Positions 8,314 to 16,310 are shown, counted from the stretch's first letter. The stretch: 21,551 nt of DNA from an uncultured Lachnospiraceae bacterium (GCA_910576895.1 CAJTJZ010000018.1:41980-63530), one strand, 5' to 3'. Notes: generated from the letters alone by a model not told the origin. A program made the numbers and translations.

Positions 8314-10110
8314 ATGCAGAAAACAAAAAAAAATATAAATAAAATAATTACGAATAATTTATATATGCTTGGATTCATAAGAAAAGCTGCTCCTTGGTTT
8401 ATTTTTATTACTTGTGCTATTTCTTTTACAGCACTTGTTGATACTGTATCAAATACATGGTTTTCAAAGGTTGTATTTGACAGTATGGAAAATCGTTCTT
8501 CCTTTAAAATTTTAATTTTTACAATATTAGGGTTATTGTTTTTGATGCTTATTTCTTCTATTTTAAGAACTATATATTATCAAAAATGTATTCCAAAAGA
8601 AAATCAAAAAATTACAGGATATCTTCATACATTTTTATTTGAAAAAACACGTAATTTAGACTTGATGTATTATGAGAATCCAGAGTTTTATAATAAGTAT
8701 ACAAGAGCATTAGCAGAAGCGGATAGTCGGGCAATTGCAGTATTGTCTTCAGTTTCACAGTTATCTTATTCTATTATAACATTATTAACACTTTTTTCAA
8801 TTATCATATACCTTGACCCAATTCTAATTATTTTTGCTTTGGCAGGTGCTTTATTATCTGCAATGATATCGAAAAGATTATCAAAATTAAGGTATGAATA
8901 TAACTACGATAAGACGATATTTGATCGAAAAATGTCCTATGTAAATCGAGTATTTTATGAACCGCAATATGCAAAAGAGATGAAAATGGATTCACTTCAT
9001 TTTTACTTTATTGATTTTTATAAAAAAGTATTAAGAGATGTTATTTATTATATAAAGAATAGAACAAATAAAATTGCATGGTGGGAATTTTTAGCAGGAA
9101 TACAGAATGTAATTTTACAAACGTTAATGACAATTTTTTTAACATGGCGAGTATATTCAGGAGTAATTAGCATTGGTGATTATGCAGCTTTGTTGAATAG
9201 TACCTTTACTCTTATTTTTCAGCTTCAATCTTTTTCAACGTTAATTCCAATGTTTTATGAACATAGTTTATACATTGAGAATTTTAAAGAAATTATAGAT
9301 AATGAGCCAAATATTGAAAAAGATCATGGAATTAATATTGATTCTAATGAGCCTATTGAAATAGAATTTTGTAATGTAACATTTTCTTATCCAAATACAA
9401 ATAATGTTGTATTGAAAGACGTTAATTTATTATTTTCTTCTGGTGATAAACATGCTATTGTAGGGCATAATGGTGCAGGAAAATCAACAATTATAAAGTT
9501 AATATTAAGATTATATGATGTAAATCAAGGAGTCATTCTTATAAATAATAAGAATATAAAAGAATATAATGTATTTTCTTTAAGAAAAACAATAACAACG
9601 ATATTCCAAGATTTTCAAATTTATGCTATGCCAATATCTGATTATATATTATCACATGAATATAATGAAAATATAGAAAAAGATATTATAATGCAAGCTA
9701 TTGAAAATGCAGGTTTAAAACAAAAATTTCAAAATAATGATATTTCTGTTCATTCAAATCTAACAAAAGAATTTGATGATAGCGGTGTTATTTTATCAGG
9801 AGGAGAAAATCAAAAGCTTGCAATTGCAAAGGCAATAACAAAAAATGCTGGTATAATGATTATGGATGAAGCATCATCAGCACTTGATCCAATAAGTGAA
9901 TATGAATTAAATCATAAAATGTTACAGATTGCTAAGGGAAAAACGTTAATATTAATTTCTCACAGACTTTCTGCTACAAAAGATGCTAATATAATTTATT
10001 ATATGGAAAATGGCAAAGTGCTTGAAAAGGGAAACCATAATGAATTAATGGAACTTAATGGTAACTATGCACGAATGTTTCGTGTACAGGCTGATAGCTT
10101 TATTATTTAA
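8314..10110 (+). CDS. ABC exporter, membrane and ATPase domains fused
   Basis: Read from ATG 8314 (598 residues), which has GGGAGG 6 bases upstream and starts one base after the preceding TAG. The N-terminal 330 residues form a six-helix type-I exporter domain. The ATPase domain has Walker A GHNGAGKST (384-392), Q-loop FQDF, signature LSGGENQ (494 on), Walker B IMIMDEASSALD (Asp518, Glu519) and switch His550 in SHRLS. There is no N-terminal C39 protease, so leader removal must come from another protein, such as the S8-like or transglutaminase-fold neighbours. Expected role: export of the mature peptide, and possibly self-protection. Confidence 0.92.
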   Translation: MQKTKKNINKIITNNLYMLGFIRKAAPWFIFITCAISFTALVDTVSNTWFSKVVFDSMENRSSFKILIFTILGLLFLMLISSILRTIYYQKCIPKENQKITGYLHTFLFEKTRNLDLMYYENPEFYNKYTRALAEADSRAIAVLSSVSQLSYSIITLLTLFSIIIYLDPILIIFALAGALLSAMISKRLSKLRYEYNYDKTIFDRKMSYVNRVFYEPQYAKEMKMDSLHFYFIDFYKKVLRDVIYYIKNRTNKIAWWEFLAGIQNVILQTLMTIFLTWRVYSGVISIGDYAALLNSTFTLIFQLQSFSTLIPMFYEHSLYIENFKEIIDNEPNIEKDHGINIDSNEPIEIEFCNVTFSYPNTNNVVLKDVNLLFSSGDKHAIVGHNGAGKSTIIKLILRLYDVNQGVILINNKNIKEYNVFSLRKTITTIFQDFQIYAMPISDYILSHEYNENIEKDIIMQAIENAGLKQKFQNNDISVHSNLTKEFDDSGVILSGGENQKLAIAKAITKNAGIMIMDEASSALDPISEYELNHKMLQIAKGKTLILISHRLSATKDANIIYYMENGKVLEKGNHNELMELNGNYARMFRVQADSFII

Positions 10111-10191
10111 TAGATATTTTTTCTTTATAGTTTATATAGTTTGAAAAAATAGAAGAAGTATCTTTTATTTAAAAGAGTGTAAATGGTATAG

Positions 10192-10243
10192 AGGAGGTGA
10201 AATTTAAATTAAAAAAAGAAAAAAGTTGAAAATAGAGTTTTAA
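10192..10243 (+). other. Orphan Shine-Dalgarno site with an ATT-led mini-ORF
   Basis: GAGGAGGTGAAATTTAA is nearly identical to the region before the precursor start, but no ATG, GTG or TTG lies at a usable distance. An 11-codon frame from ATT 10208 (basic, Lys-rich) stops at 10241-10243. This may be the ruined start of a second precursor gene. Otherwise the 169-base gap 10111-10279 shows nothing I can name. Confidence 0.35.
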
Positions 10244-10279
10244 TTGATTTAAAAATTATTATATGAGGAGGTAATAAAT

Positions 10280-11818
10280 ATGGCATTGGAAAATAAAATA
10301 AACATTAAAACAGTTGATGTATCTAAAGTAAATTTTTTTATTCCACTATGTTATGAAAATGCATTAATTACATATGGGGATACTGTAAAATTAGAATTTC
10401 GTACAGGTTTCATTAGTGCGTGGGATTTTAATTATATTGAAAAAAAAGATTCTGAGAAAATGGGCGAAACAATTTTTGATAATTATAATTTATTAGATAG
10501 TATGTCAAAATATTGTAATTTGCATTGTAAATTTGTTGAAATTAGTAAAGTAGATGAATTATTAGAAATAATAGATAGTAATTTGCAAAAAAAATTGCCA
10601 ACAATTATTCATATTGATTCCTATTATGCACCATGGAGTCCAATTTATGGACGTACACATACAGATCATGTTGGATTAGTTTGTGATCATAATAAAAAGA
10701 AAAAAGAAATATATATAATTGATCCAGGAAATTCTTCAGAAATCAAAATAATTAATTATGATTTTCTCGCTGAAGCAAGTAAATTTTATTTATATATGGA
10801 TATTTCTAATGTTACTAATAAATCAAAAGATTTTTTGAAACTGTATTATTTCAGTAATGAAACAAAAATAAAGTTTATTACAAAAATTAAAGATTTTGCT
10901 TATACATTTAAAAATAAATTTTCACCAGTAAAAGAATTTGAAAATCCAAATGATGTAAATAATGTTCTTGATTCAGATATGGTAATTCAAATTAGAAAAA
11001 TTATTGTAGGAAGAAATTTATTTCTTGTATATCTTGATTCTATAAAAGAAGAAGAAAAACAATTTGAGAAAGTAATTGAACTTTTGACAGTTTCGATTAG
11101 TAAATGGAATATGATTATTAATTTATTTGTAAAATTAGCAATCAGTGGATGGAGTAATAATATTAATGAAAAAATAGCTAATATTTTGTATAACATTGCT
11201 GAAATAGAAGAAAGGGCATACGAATGGCTACTAAAATATATAGAAGATTTTAATTATAATGAAAAATTTGAAATTATAGTTGAAAACCTGCAAAGTTATC
11301 CTTTAGATTTGACAAAATATTTTAATAATAAAGGATTTACTGAAGAATCTTGTATTCAAAATTTAGATTTTACACAGACAGGAGAATATTTTATAGTTTT
11401 AAAACAATTTTGTAACGAACGTATTCAAATAAACGATATTGAATTTAAAATAAATATACAAAAAAATTTAGATAATATAGTTTGCCTTGGACAGGAAATT
11501 ATAGTATCGACAAATAAAATTTTTAAAGGAATTTGTATTTTATGTGCATCTGAGTGGGGAAGTAACTATGATGATATTATTATAAATTCTGGTGACAATA
11601 ATTATGATGTTTGTATAAATGCTTTTAATATATCTATTATAGATCAAAAGGATTCTATATATTTTGGAAAAACAATTTCGGCAGATGGAAAGTGTATTAA
11701 TGAAAAAGCAGCCTTAACTTTTAATAAATATTTATTTAATAAAGGTATTAATATAGAACGTATAAGTTTACCATATTCACCGAACCTTCATATTATAGCA
11801 ATTACTTTTTTATTATAA
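10280..11818 (+). CDS. BtrH-N-like (C39-like) acyltransferase or protease of the peptide cassette
   Basis: 512 residues, with a perfect GAGGAGG site upstream. The N-terminal ~170 residues resemble the BtrH N-terminal domain: Cys24 in LCYENAL, the block HIDSYYAPW (111-119), His127 and His130 in GRTHTDHVGLV, and Asp148 in IYIIDP. In butirosin synthesis BtrH transfers the acyl side chain from a carrier protein to the aminoglycoside, and this cassette also encodes a carrier-like protein. The remaining ~340 residues are not recognised; the segment 230-330 looks helical and the last 150 residues look beta-rich. Last gene of the cassette. Expected role: transfer to, or release of, carrier-bound material. 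Cys24/His/Asp as a triad is my inference. Confidence 0.62.
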   Translation: MALENKINIKTVDVSKVNFFIPLCYENALITYGDTVKLEFRTGFISAWDFNYIEKKDSEKMGETIFDNYNLLDSMSKYCNLHCKFVEISKVDELLEIIDSNLQKKLPTIIHIDSYYAPWSPIYGRTHTDHVGLVCDHNKKKKEIYIIDPGNSSEIKIINYDFLAEASKFYLYMDISNVTNKSKDFLKLYYFSNETKIKFITKIKDFAYTFKNKFSPVKEFENPNDVNNVLDSDMVIQIRKIIVGRNLFLVYLDSIKEEEKQFEKVIELLTVSISKWNMIINLFVKLAISGWSNNINEKIANILYNIAEIEERAYEWLLKYIEDFNYNEKFEIIVENLQSYPLDLTKYFNNKGFTEESCIQNLDFTQTGEYFIVLKQFCNERIQINDIEFKINIQKNLDNIVCLGQEIIVSTNKIFKGICILCASEWGSNYDDIIINSGDNNYDVCINAFNISIIDQKDSIYFGKTISADGKCINEKAALTFNKYLFNKGINIERISLPYSPNLHIIAITFLL

Positions 11819-11944
11819 TATATTTACCAATTTACAGATGAAGGTAAAGGTATGTTTTAACTGAAATTTTGAATACTATGGAAAAGTATAAGTATGCTTG
11901 TTTCTATTATATTGACCTATTATCCCATTGTAGATTCTGTATTT

Positions 11945-11980
11945 TATAGTTTTGAAACAAATGTTGTGATATATATTTAG
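11945..11980 (+). pseudogene. Scrap of an agrC 3' end
   Basis: Translates as YSFETNVVIYI followed by TAG, matching the last residues of AgrC (FETNIIMYI, stop). The following TAAGAATATTAT is also shared with the sequence after agrC. Nothing recognisable as agrC lies upstream in 11819-11944. It shows that a second agrC-like gene once preceded the Rpn unit. Confidence 0.65.
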
Positions 11981-11997
11981 TAAGAATATTATATACA

Positions 11998-12034
11998 TAG
12001 CCGTCCTACTGAAAAGGGATGGCTATTTTGTTTG
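11998..12034 (+). terminator. Terminator upstream of the decayed Rpn gene
   Basis: Stem ATAGCCGTCC with GGGATGGCTAT, then TTTTG TTTG. A related, weaker version stands before the intact Rpn gene (14920-14954). Confidence 0.7.
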
Positions 12035-12080
12035 ATTTTATTCTTAGCATTTGGTATATTACTATGAAAAGAGGTTTATG

Positions 12081-12862
12081 ATGCAAAAAAAAGACACTAA
12101 GTATGTTAAAAAAGAAGAAGCTTTTTTATCAGCTATAAAAGAAAATTTTCTAAAAAGCAAAGTAGTAGCAAAGAAAAAAATAATGGAAACGACCTTATAT
12201 CATTCCCTGATATCGTTGACAGGATAATTGATTATAAAAAATTTGATCGAAATCGGGATGAAGTGATGAAGGATTTTTTAACCAATGGACGATTTATAGG
12301 CTATATTTGTTTATTAAACGAGTTAAAAGGAATGTCGATAGATGAATTTTGCATCAGTGCAGGAGTTGATCCCAATACAGTAGGCGATTTACGTAGAAAA
12401 GCAACCGAATTTAATTCTTCAGTATCAAAAATGATTTGTTTAGGTCTTATGTTTGAAATCAATAAGAAAGGTGAAATTGAATTAAGAGTAAATATAGAAC
12501 CTCAGACAAAACGGTATTATTATACACAGACAGATGAAAAATCGTATTCTTTAATAAGACAAGGATGGATCTTTATTATGATTCAAAAATAATTAAAGAG
12601 AAAGGATTGGTAAAAGATATGCAGTCTTTTATTTTAGAATTGGATATCTTATGCAAATGATATTATGAAGAAAAAGAAAATGGCAATACAAGAAATGGAT
12701 ACTATCATACAAAGGAAAAACCTGAAATTTATTTCTAATTTATTAAAATAATGGCAATTAAATGGGTTAAATCAAGAATATTCTATAAATATAATAATGA
12801 AAGAAGTAGAGGTAGATTATGACGAAGCTTTGAATCTATATAAAAAATTGTTTCAAAGTTAA
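12081..12862 (+). pseudogene. Decayed Rpn-type nuclease gene
   Basis: A degraded copy of the gene at 15003-16169, matching base by base at both ends. A one-base loss (CATTCCCTGAT for CATTCCCCTGAT, near 12210) breaks the frame. A deletion of roughly 330 bases removes the middle from after the SLI.RG stretch to the KIIKEKG segment (junction near 12567), and further small changes put stops in the 3' part. The 109-residue open stretch 12263-12592 is only the middle of this wreck. Its promoter has also decayed: the -10 reads TATATT where the intact copy has TATAAT. Confidence 0.88.
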
Positions 12863-12907
12863 GTATTTTTAGAGATAATAAAAAAGAATTTACTATATAG
12901 TCCAAAA

Positions 12908-12960
12908 AAATACTGCCGTTTTAAGAAATTAAAAATTCATAAAACGGCAGTATTATTTTT
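12908..12960 (+). terminator. Terminator at the end of the cassette region
   Basis: Stem ATACTGCCGTTTTA with TAAAACGGCAGTAT is fully complementary, with TAAGAAATT in the loop and a tail ending TATTATTTTT. It stops transcription from the cassette before the agrD promoter. Confidence 0.88.
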
Positions 12961-13091
12961 GGCTTTTCTCTTTGAAATTTATGGAAAACCCGTAATTTTT
13001 AACAAAATTTTATTTGAAATAAACATTGAAAAATATGTTTAATAGTATCATTTTATGAAATAAAAATGGATATAATAGATAATTATTTACC

Positions 13092-13156
13092 GCTTATTCC
13101 CTTTATATGGTTATTCGTTCCCTGTTTGTGTATAAAGTCGAATTTTGTGATATAAT
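13092..13156 (+). promoter_or_regulatory. Promoter of agrD-agrB with tandem activator-like sites
   Basis: GCTTATTC (13092-13099) and GGTTATTC (13109-13116) are 17 bases apart, followed by TATAAT at 13151-13156 and no good -35. The stretch from the first repeat to the -10 is almost identical to 3720-3784 while flanking bases differ more. This local conservation supports function. AgrA binding is inferred. Confidence 0.68.
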
Positions 13157-13191
13157 AAAAATATCAGAATTAGAAAGGAGGAAAAGAAGTG

Positions 13192-13335
13192 ATGAAAAAG
13201 TTTCTTACAAAATATGGTCATATAGTAGCAGCGTTTGCCATTATGATAGCATCAGTAACAGCAAATTCTACTTGTGTTTATATTATGTACCAAGAGAAAA
13301 TGCCAGAAGCTGTAAAAAAACTTCGTAAGTTTTAA
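13192..13335 (+). CDS. agrD: AgrD cyclic thiolactone pheromone precursor
   Basis: 47 residues, below usual ORF limits. It has an AGGAGG site at 13176-13181 and ATG at 13192; GTG at 13189 is an alternative. Amphipathic/hydrophobic N-terminal leader (MKKFLTKYGHIVAAFAIMIA), core STCVYIMY with Cys28, then the charged recognition tail YQEKMPEAVKKL typical of clostridial AgrD. By analogy with other clostridia, Cys28 would close a five-residue ring CVYIM, with AgrB cutting before Tyr33. Ring boundaries are inferred. The stop codon overlaps the agrB start (TAATG), so the two are translated together. An overlapping 73-residue frame here is a shadow. Confidence 0.9.
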   Translation: MKKFLTKYGHIVAAFAIMIASVTANSTCVYIMYQEKMPEAVKKLRKF

Positions 13336-13907
13336 TGTTTGAATCAATATCTAAAAAACTTACGCAGGAATTGCAAGAACAAAGATTATTAGAAAAGGCA
13401 GATGGGGAACTTTATGAATATGGTTTTCAGCAGGGATTTCAAATCATTTTTAATATCATAACAACAATAGTAATTGGTATTTTATTTCAAATGGTTTGGG
13501 AAAGTTTTTTGTTTTTGTTTACATATATACCTTTACGTAGCTTTGCAGGAGGTTATCATGCAAGAACTTCTAGTCATTGTTATATTCTATCGGTTTGTAT
13601 GTTAGTGGTGAGTTTTATAATGATAAGATTTTTAATTGCTGATAATTTATTGGTTTATATTGTTTGTTCTATCATTAATGCCATTATTATATATATACTT
13701 TCTCCAATAGAGGCATTGACAAAACCATTAGATAGAATAGAAAGAAAAATATATCAAAAGAAAACAAGAAAGATAGTATTGTTGGAAATGATATTGATCA
13801 TATTGTTTGCTTATTTATCATTTGTAAATATCGTTAAGGTATTAGCAATGGCTGTATCAATGGCTGGAATTATGGTATTGTTGGGATATAAATATTCGGT
13901 TGATTAA
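13335..13907 (+). CDS. agrB: AgrB pheromone-processing membrane protease
   Basis: 190 residues, polytopic membrane protein. The catalytic pair is His75 in SFAGGYHA and Cys82 in TSSHC, seven residues apart exactly as His77/Cys84 of Staphylococcus aureus AgrB. Expected role: cuts the C-terminal tail of AgrD and forms the thiolactone ring at the membrane. Its start overlaps the agrD stop by one base, and it is followed by a terminator, so agrD-agrB form a two-gene transcript separate from agrA. Confidence 0.93.
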   Translation: MFESISKKLTQELQEQRLLEKADGELYEYGFQQGFQIIFNIITTIVIGILFQMVWESFLFLFTYIPLRSFAGGYHARTSSHCYILSVCMLVVSFIMIRFLIADNLLVYIVCSIINAIIIYILSPIEALTKPLDRIERKIYQKKTRKIVLLEMILIILFAYLSFVNIVKVLAMAVSMAGIMVLLGYKYSVD

Positions 13908-13935
13908 TGAATGTTAATCTTTATATTGTTATAAT

Positions 13936-13970
13936 GAAAGAAAAACTTATTAATGGAGTTTTTCTTTTAT
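13936..13970 (+). terminator. Terminator after agrB
   Basis: GAAAGAAAAACT (13936-13947) pairs with AGTTTTTCTTTT (13957-13968). The A/T-rich arms make it potentially active in both directions. Confidence 0.7.
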
Positions 13971-14012
13971 TTATTATATTAAAAAAAAGGAGAATAATAG
14001 CAAAATAAACAG

Positions 14013-14041
14013 TTGACATAATATTAAGATAAGGATATAAT
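14013..14041 (+). promoter_or_regulatory. Sigma-70-type promoter of agrA
   Basis: Perfect TTGACA (14013-14018), 17-base spacer and perfect TATAAT (14036-14041). agrA thus appears constitutively transcribed, in contrast to the weak, activator-type agrD promoter. Confidence 0.88.
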
Positions 14042-14130
14042 CATACTAAATTAGATACTTATAGAATGTAGATTTTAAGAAATCTTATATTAAGAGAAAA
14101 ATAAAAAAGAAAGTATAGTGAGAAAATAAA

Positions 14131-14844
14131 ATGTTAAAAATAGCAATTTGTGAAGACGAAATAGATGTTTGTTTTTACTTAGAAGATATTATTAAAAAAG
14201 CATGTGAACAGCTTCGAGAAATAGCAATAATTGATATTTTTTCTAATGTTTTTGAGATGAAAAGAGAGTTAAAAGAAAAAACAGGCTATCATCTCTTGTT
14301 TTTAGATATTGAATTACAAGATGGTACGGGAATTGATATTGGTCATTTTTTGCGTGATATTATGGGTGATAATATAACACAACTTGTTTTTGTATCAGGG
14401 AAAAATGGATATGATCGTCAATTATTTGATTTATGTCCAATAGGATTTTTAGAAAAACCTATTGTATATGAGCGTTTAATAATAATTTTAAAAAGATACT
14501 TCCGTATTTATGGAAAAAATGGTAAATTTCATTATAAACTTGGGAAAGACTTATTTTTTATAAATTTAAATGAAATATTATATTTTAAAAGTGAAGGGAA
14601 AAAAGTAATAATAAAAAAAATGAAAAGCACAGAGGAATTTGTTGGAGCATTAAAAGATGTAAAATCTCAAGTTAGTAAAGGAAATTTTTTTATGCCAAAT
14701 CGATCATATCTTGTCAATTATCAATATGTAAGATTATTTCGACCTTTTGAATTATTCATGGAAAATGGAGATATTATTTCTATTTCACGAAGGCAGAAGG
14801 AGAGTATGGGAGAATTGATTTTTAGAATGGAAAATGAAGAATAA
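14131..14844 (+). CDS. agrA: AgrA-like LytTR response regulator
   Basis: 237 residues. The receiver domain (1-120) has the acidic pair in CEDE and phospho-acceptor Asp59 in LFLDIELQDG. The C-terminal LytTR DNA-binding domain (about 135-235) shows the family pattern LNEILYFKSEGKKVII and FFMPNRSYLVN. Expected role: phosphorylated by AgrC, it activates the agrD promoter and probably its duplicate before the peptide cassette. It has its own strong promoter and a weak ribosome binding site. Its last 25 or so codons are repeated as a scrap at 16204-16287. Confidence 0.92.
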   Translation: MLKIAICEDEIDVCFYLEDIIKKACEQLREIAIIDIFSNVFEMKRELKEKTGYHLLFLDIELQDGTGIDIGHFLRDIMGDNITQLVFVSGKNGYDRQLFDLCPIGFLEKPIVYERLIIILKRYFRIYGKNGKFHYKLGKDLFFINLNEILYFKSEGKKVIIKKMKSTEEFVGALKDVKSQVSKGNFFMPNRSYLVNYQYVRLFRPFELFMENGDIISISRRQKESMGELIFRMENEE

Positions 14845-14919
14845 AACTTGTTTCGGAATGGATTTGAGTAGAAGAAATGATATTACAAATTAAAAAAATT
14901 TAGTAAGAATATTATATAG

Positions 14920-14954
14920 ATAGCTGTCCTACTGAAAAGAAACGGTTATTTTAT
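14920..14954 (+). terminator. Weak terminator-like hairpin between agrA and the Rpn gene
   Basis: ATAGCTGTCC pairs imperfectly with GAAACGGTTAT, followed by TTTTATTG. It is a diverged copy of the hairpin at 11998-12034. Just before it, 14899-14916 repeats the TTAGTAAGAATATTAT found directly after agrC. Confidence 0.5.
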
Positions 14955-14982
14955 TGATTTTATTCTTAGCATTCGGTATAAT
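14954..14982 (+). promoter_or_regulatory. Promoter of the Rpn-type nuclease gene
   Basis: TTGATT (14954-14959), 17-base spacer, TATAAT (14977-14982), then AAAGGAGG shortly before the ATG at 15003. Confidence 0.75.
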
Positions 14983-15002
14983 ACTATGAAAGGAGGTTTA
15001 TC

Positions 15003-16169
15003 ATGCAAAAAGAAGATATTAAGTATGTTAGAAAAGAGGAAGCTTTTTTGCCAAAGACAAAATCTACAAAAGAAAATTTTTTAGAAGGCAAAGTAGCAAC
15101 AAAAAAAAGAATCATGGAAACAACCTTATATCATTCCCCTGATATCGTTGACAGGATAATTGATTATAAAAAACTTGATCGAAATCGAGATGAAGTAATG
15201 AAGGATTTTTTAACCAATGGACGATTCACAGGTTATATTTTAACAGGTTTATTAGACGAGTTAAAAGGAATGTCGATAGATGAATTTTGCATTAGTGCAG
15301 GAGTAGATCCTGATACGGGAGGCGATTTACGTAAGGAAGCAACCGAATTTGGTTCTTCTGTATCAAAAATGATTCGTTTAGATCTTCTATTTGAAATTAA
15401 TGAGAAAGGTGAAATTGAACTAAGAGTCAATACAGAACCTCAGACAAAACGATATCATTATACACAAAGAGATGAAAAATCGTATTCTTTAATAGGACGT
15501 GGCACTTATTATGCAGCCATGGCATTAGTCATGGAGATACAAAGTGAGGAAGAATTTCATTTATTAAGAAAAGTTTACAGTATTTGGATTTGCTATGAAC
15601 GACCTATTGCAAACGTTTATGAACCGATTTTAAGATATAAAATGAATCCAGAATTTGAATACACATATCATAAGGATGGATCTTCTATACATACAAATAG
15701 ACATAAGTTTGATGATGGTAATTTATTGAGTGTGATTTTTATTTCTGTGCCAGATTTAGAACAGGTAGTAACTCTATATGAAAAACAACACTATAAAGAA
15801 AACTATGACTATGAATTTTTAAAAGGTCTTTATACAATTCTGTCAAATAATGTAAGTATAGAAGAAAGAGAACAATTTTATTGTAATTCAAAAATAATCA
15901 AAGAGAAAGGATTGGTGAAAGATATGCAGCCCTTTGTTTTAGAATTGGATATGGCTTATGCAAATGATATTATGGAGAAACAAAAAACAGCAATACAGGA
16001 ACTGGATACTACTATACAAAGGAAAAATCTAAAATTTGCTTTTAATTTATTAAAATCAGGGCAATTAAAAGGGTTAAATCAAGAAGATTCTATAAAATTA
16101 ATTATAGAAGAAATAGAAGTAGATTATAACGAGGCTTTAGAGCTTTATAAAAAATTGTTTCAGAGTTAA
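15003..16169 (+). CDS. Rpn-type PD-(D/E)XK nuclease / putative transposase-like protein
   Basis: 388 residues. Asp127 in RLDLLFE and the pair Glu145/Gln147 in NTEPQ, in the setting LFEINEKGEIELRVNTEPQ, fit the D...ExQ active site of Rpn (PDDEXK_2) recombination-promoting nucleases. The following YSLIGRGTYYAAMALV and KVYSIWICYERP are typical of the Clostridia versions I recall. The C-terminal 120 residues look helical and charged. Expected role: DNA endonuclease promoting RecA-independent recombination, or a solitary selfish gene. A broken paralogue lies at 12081-12862, and both copies are bordered by agr gene scraps, consistent with involvement in local rearrangement. Intact frame, own promoter and strong ribosome site. 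Family assignment is from memory of motifs. Confidence 0.75.
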   Translation: MQKEDIKYVRKEEAFLPKTKSTKENFLEGKVATKKRIMETTLYHSPDIVDRIIDYKKLDRNRDEVMKDFLTNGRFTGYILTGLLDELKGMSIDEFCISAGVDPDTGGDLRKEATEFGSSVSKMIRLDLLFEINEKGEIELRVNTEPQTKRYHYTQRDEKSYSLIGRGTYYAAMALVMEIQSEEEFHLLRKVYSIWICYERPIANVYEPILRYKMNPEFEYTYHKDGSSIHTNRHKFDDGNLLSVIFISVPDLEQVVTLYEKQHYKENYDYEFLKGLYTILSNNVSIEEREQFYCNSKIIKEKGLVKDMQPFVLELDMAYANDIMEKQKTAIQELDTTIQRKNLKFAFNLLKSGQLKGLNQEDSIKLIIEEIEVDYNEALELYKKLFQS

Positions 16170-16203
16170 GCATTTTGATTCACTCATAGTATATTAAGAA
16201 ATT

Positions 16204-16287
16204 GGAGATATTATTTCTATTTCACGAAGGCAAAAGGAGAGTATGGGAGAATTTATTTTTAGAATGGAAAATGAAGATAGTATATAA
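16204..16287 (+). pseudogene. Duplicated 3' end of agrA
   Basis: Translates as GDIISISRRQKESMGEFIF then RMENEDSI and stop, nearly identical to the end of AgrA (14767-14842). No start and no upstream agrA sequence is present. The Rpn gene is thus bracketed by agrA's 3' end on both sides. Confidence 0.85.
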
Positions 16288-16310
16288 TGTTATCATGTTT
16301 TTAAATTATG

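Larger units (their letters stand above)
12906..13190 (+). repeat. Right copy of the ~285-bp direct repeat, in front of agrD
   Basis: Counterpart of 3535-3818. This copy keeps a perfect terminator stem, the two promoter repeats, the -10 and an AAAGGAGG site that the left copy has lost (GAAGTGAG). It is therefore probably the original agr promoter region. The two copies, in the same orientation, could recombine and excise the 9.37 kb between them. Confidence 0.85.

Noticed and set aside
8314..10110. Exporter with built-in C39 leader peptidase
   Set aside because: The protein begins directly with membrane helices; no N-terminal Cys/His protease motif is seen.
3878..11818. Lanthipeptide or lasso peptide cluster
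   Set aside because: No LanM/LanBC-type or asparagine-synthetase-like cyclase is present; the modifying enzyme is a radical SAM/SPASM protein.
12263..12592. 109-residue ORF as a separate small gene
   Set aside because: It matches the middle of the intact Rpn gene at 15003-16169 and ends at a deletion junction, so it is part of a pseudogene.
3535..13190. The 285-base repeats as ends of a transposon
   Set aside because: They are direct, contain a terminator and promoter, and no transposase or integrase lies between them; duplication on insertion or recombination fits better.
13107..13328. 73-residue open frame over the agrD region
   Set aside because: It overlaps the promoter and agrD in another frame. 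The agrD frame has the ribosome site, the AgrD pattern and the TAATG coupling to agrB.
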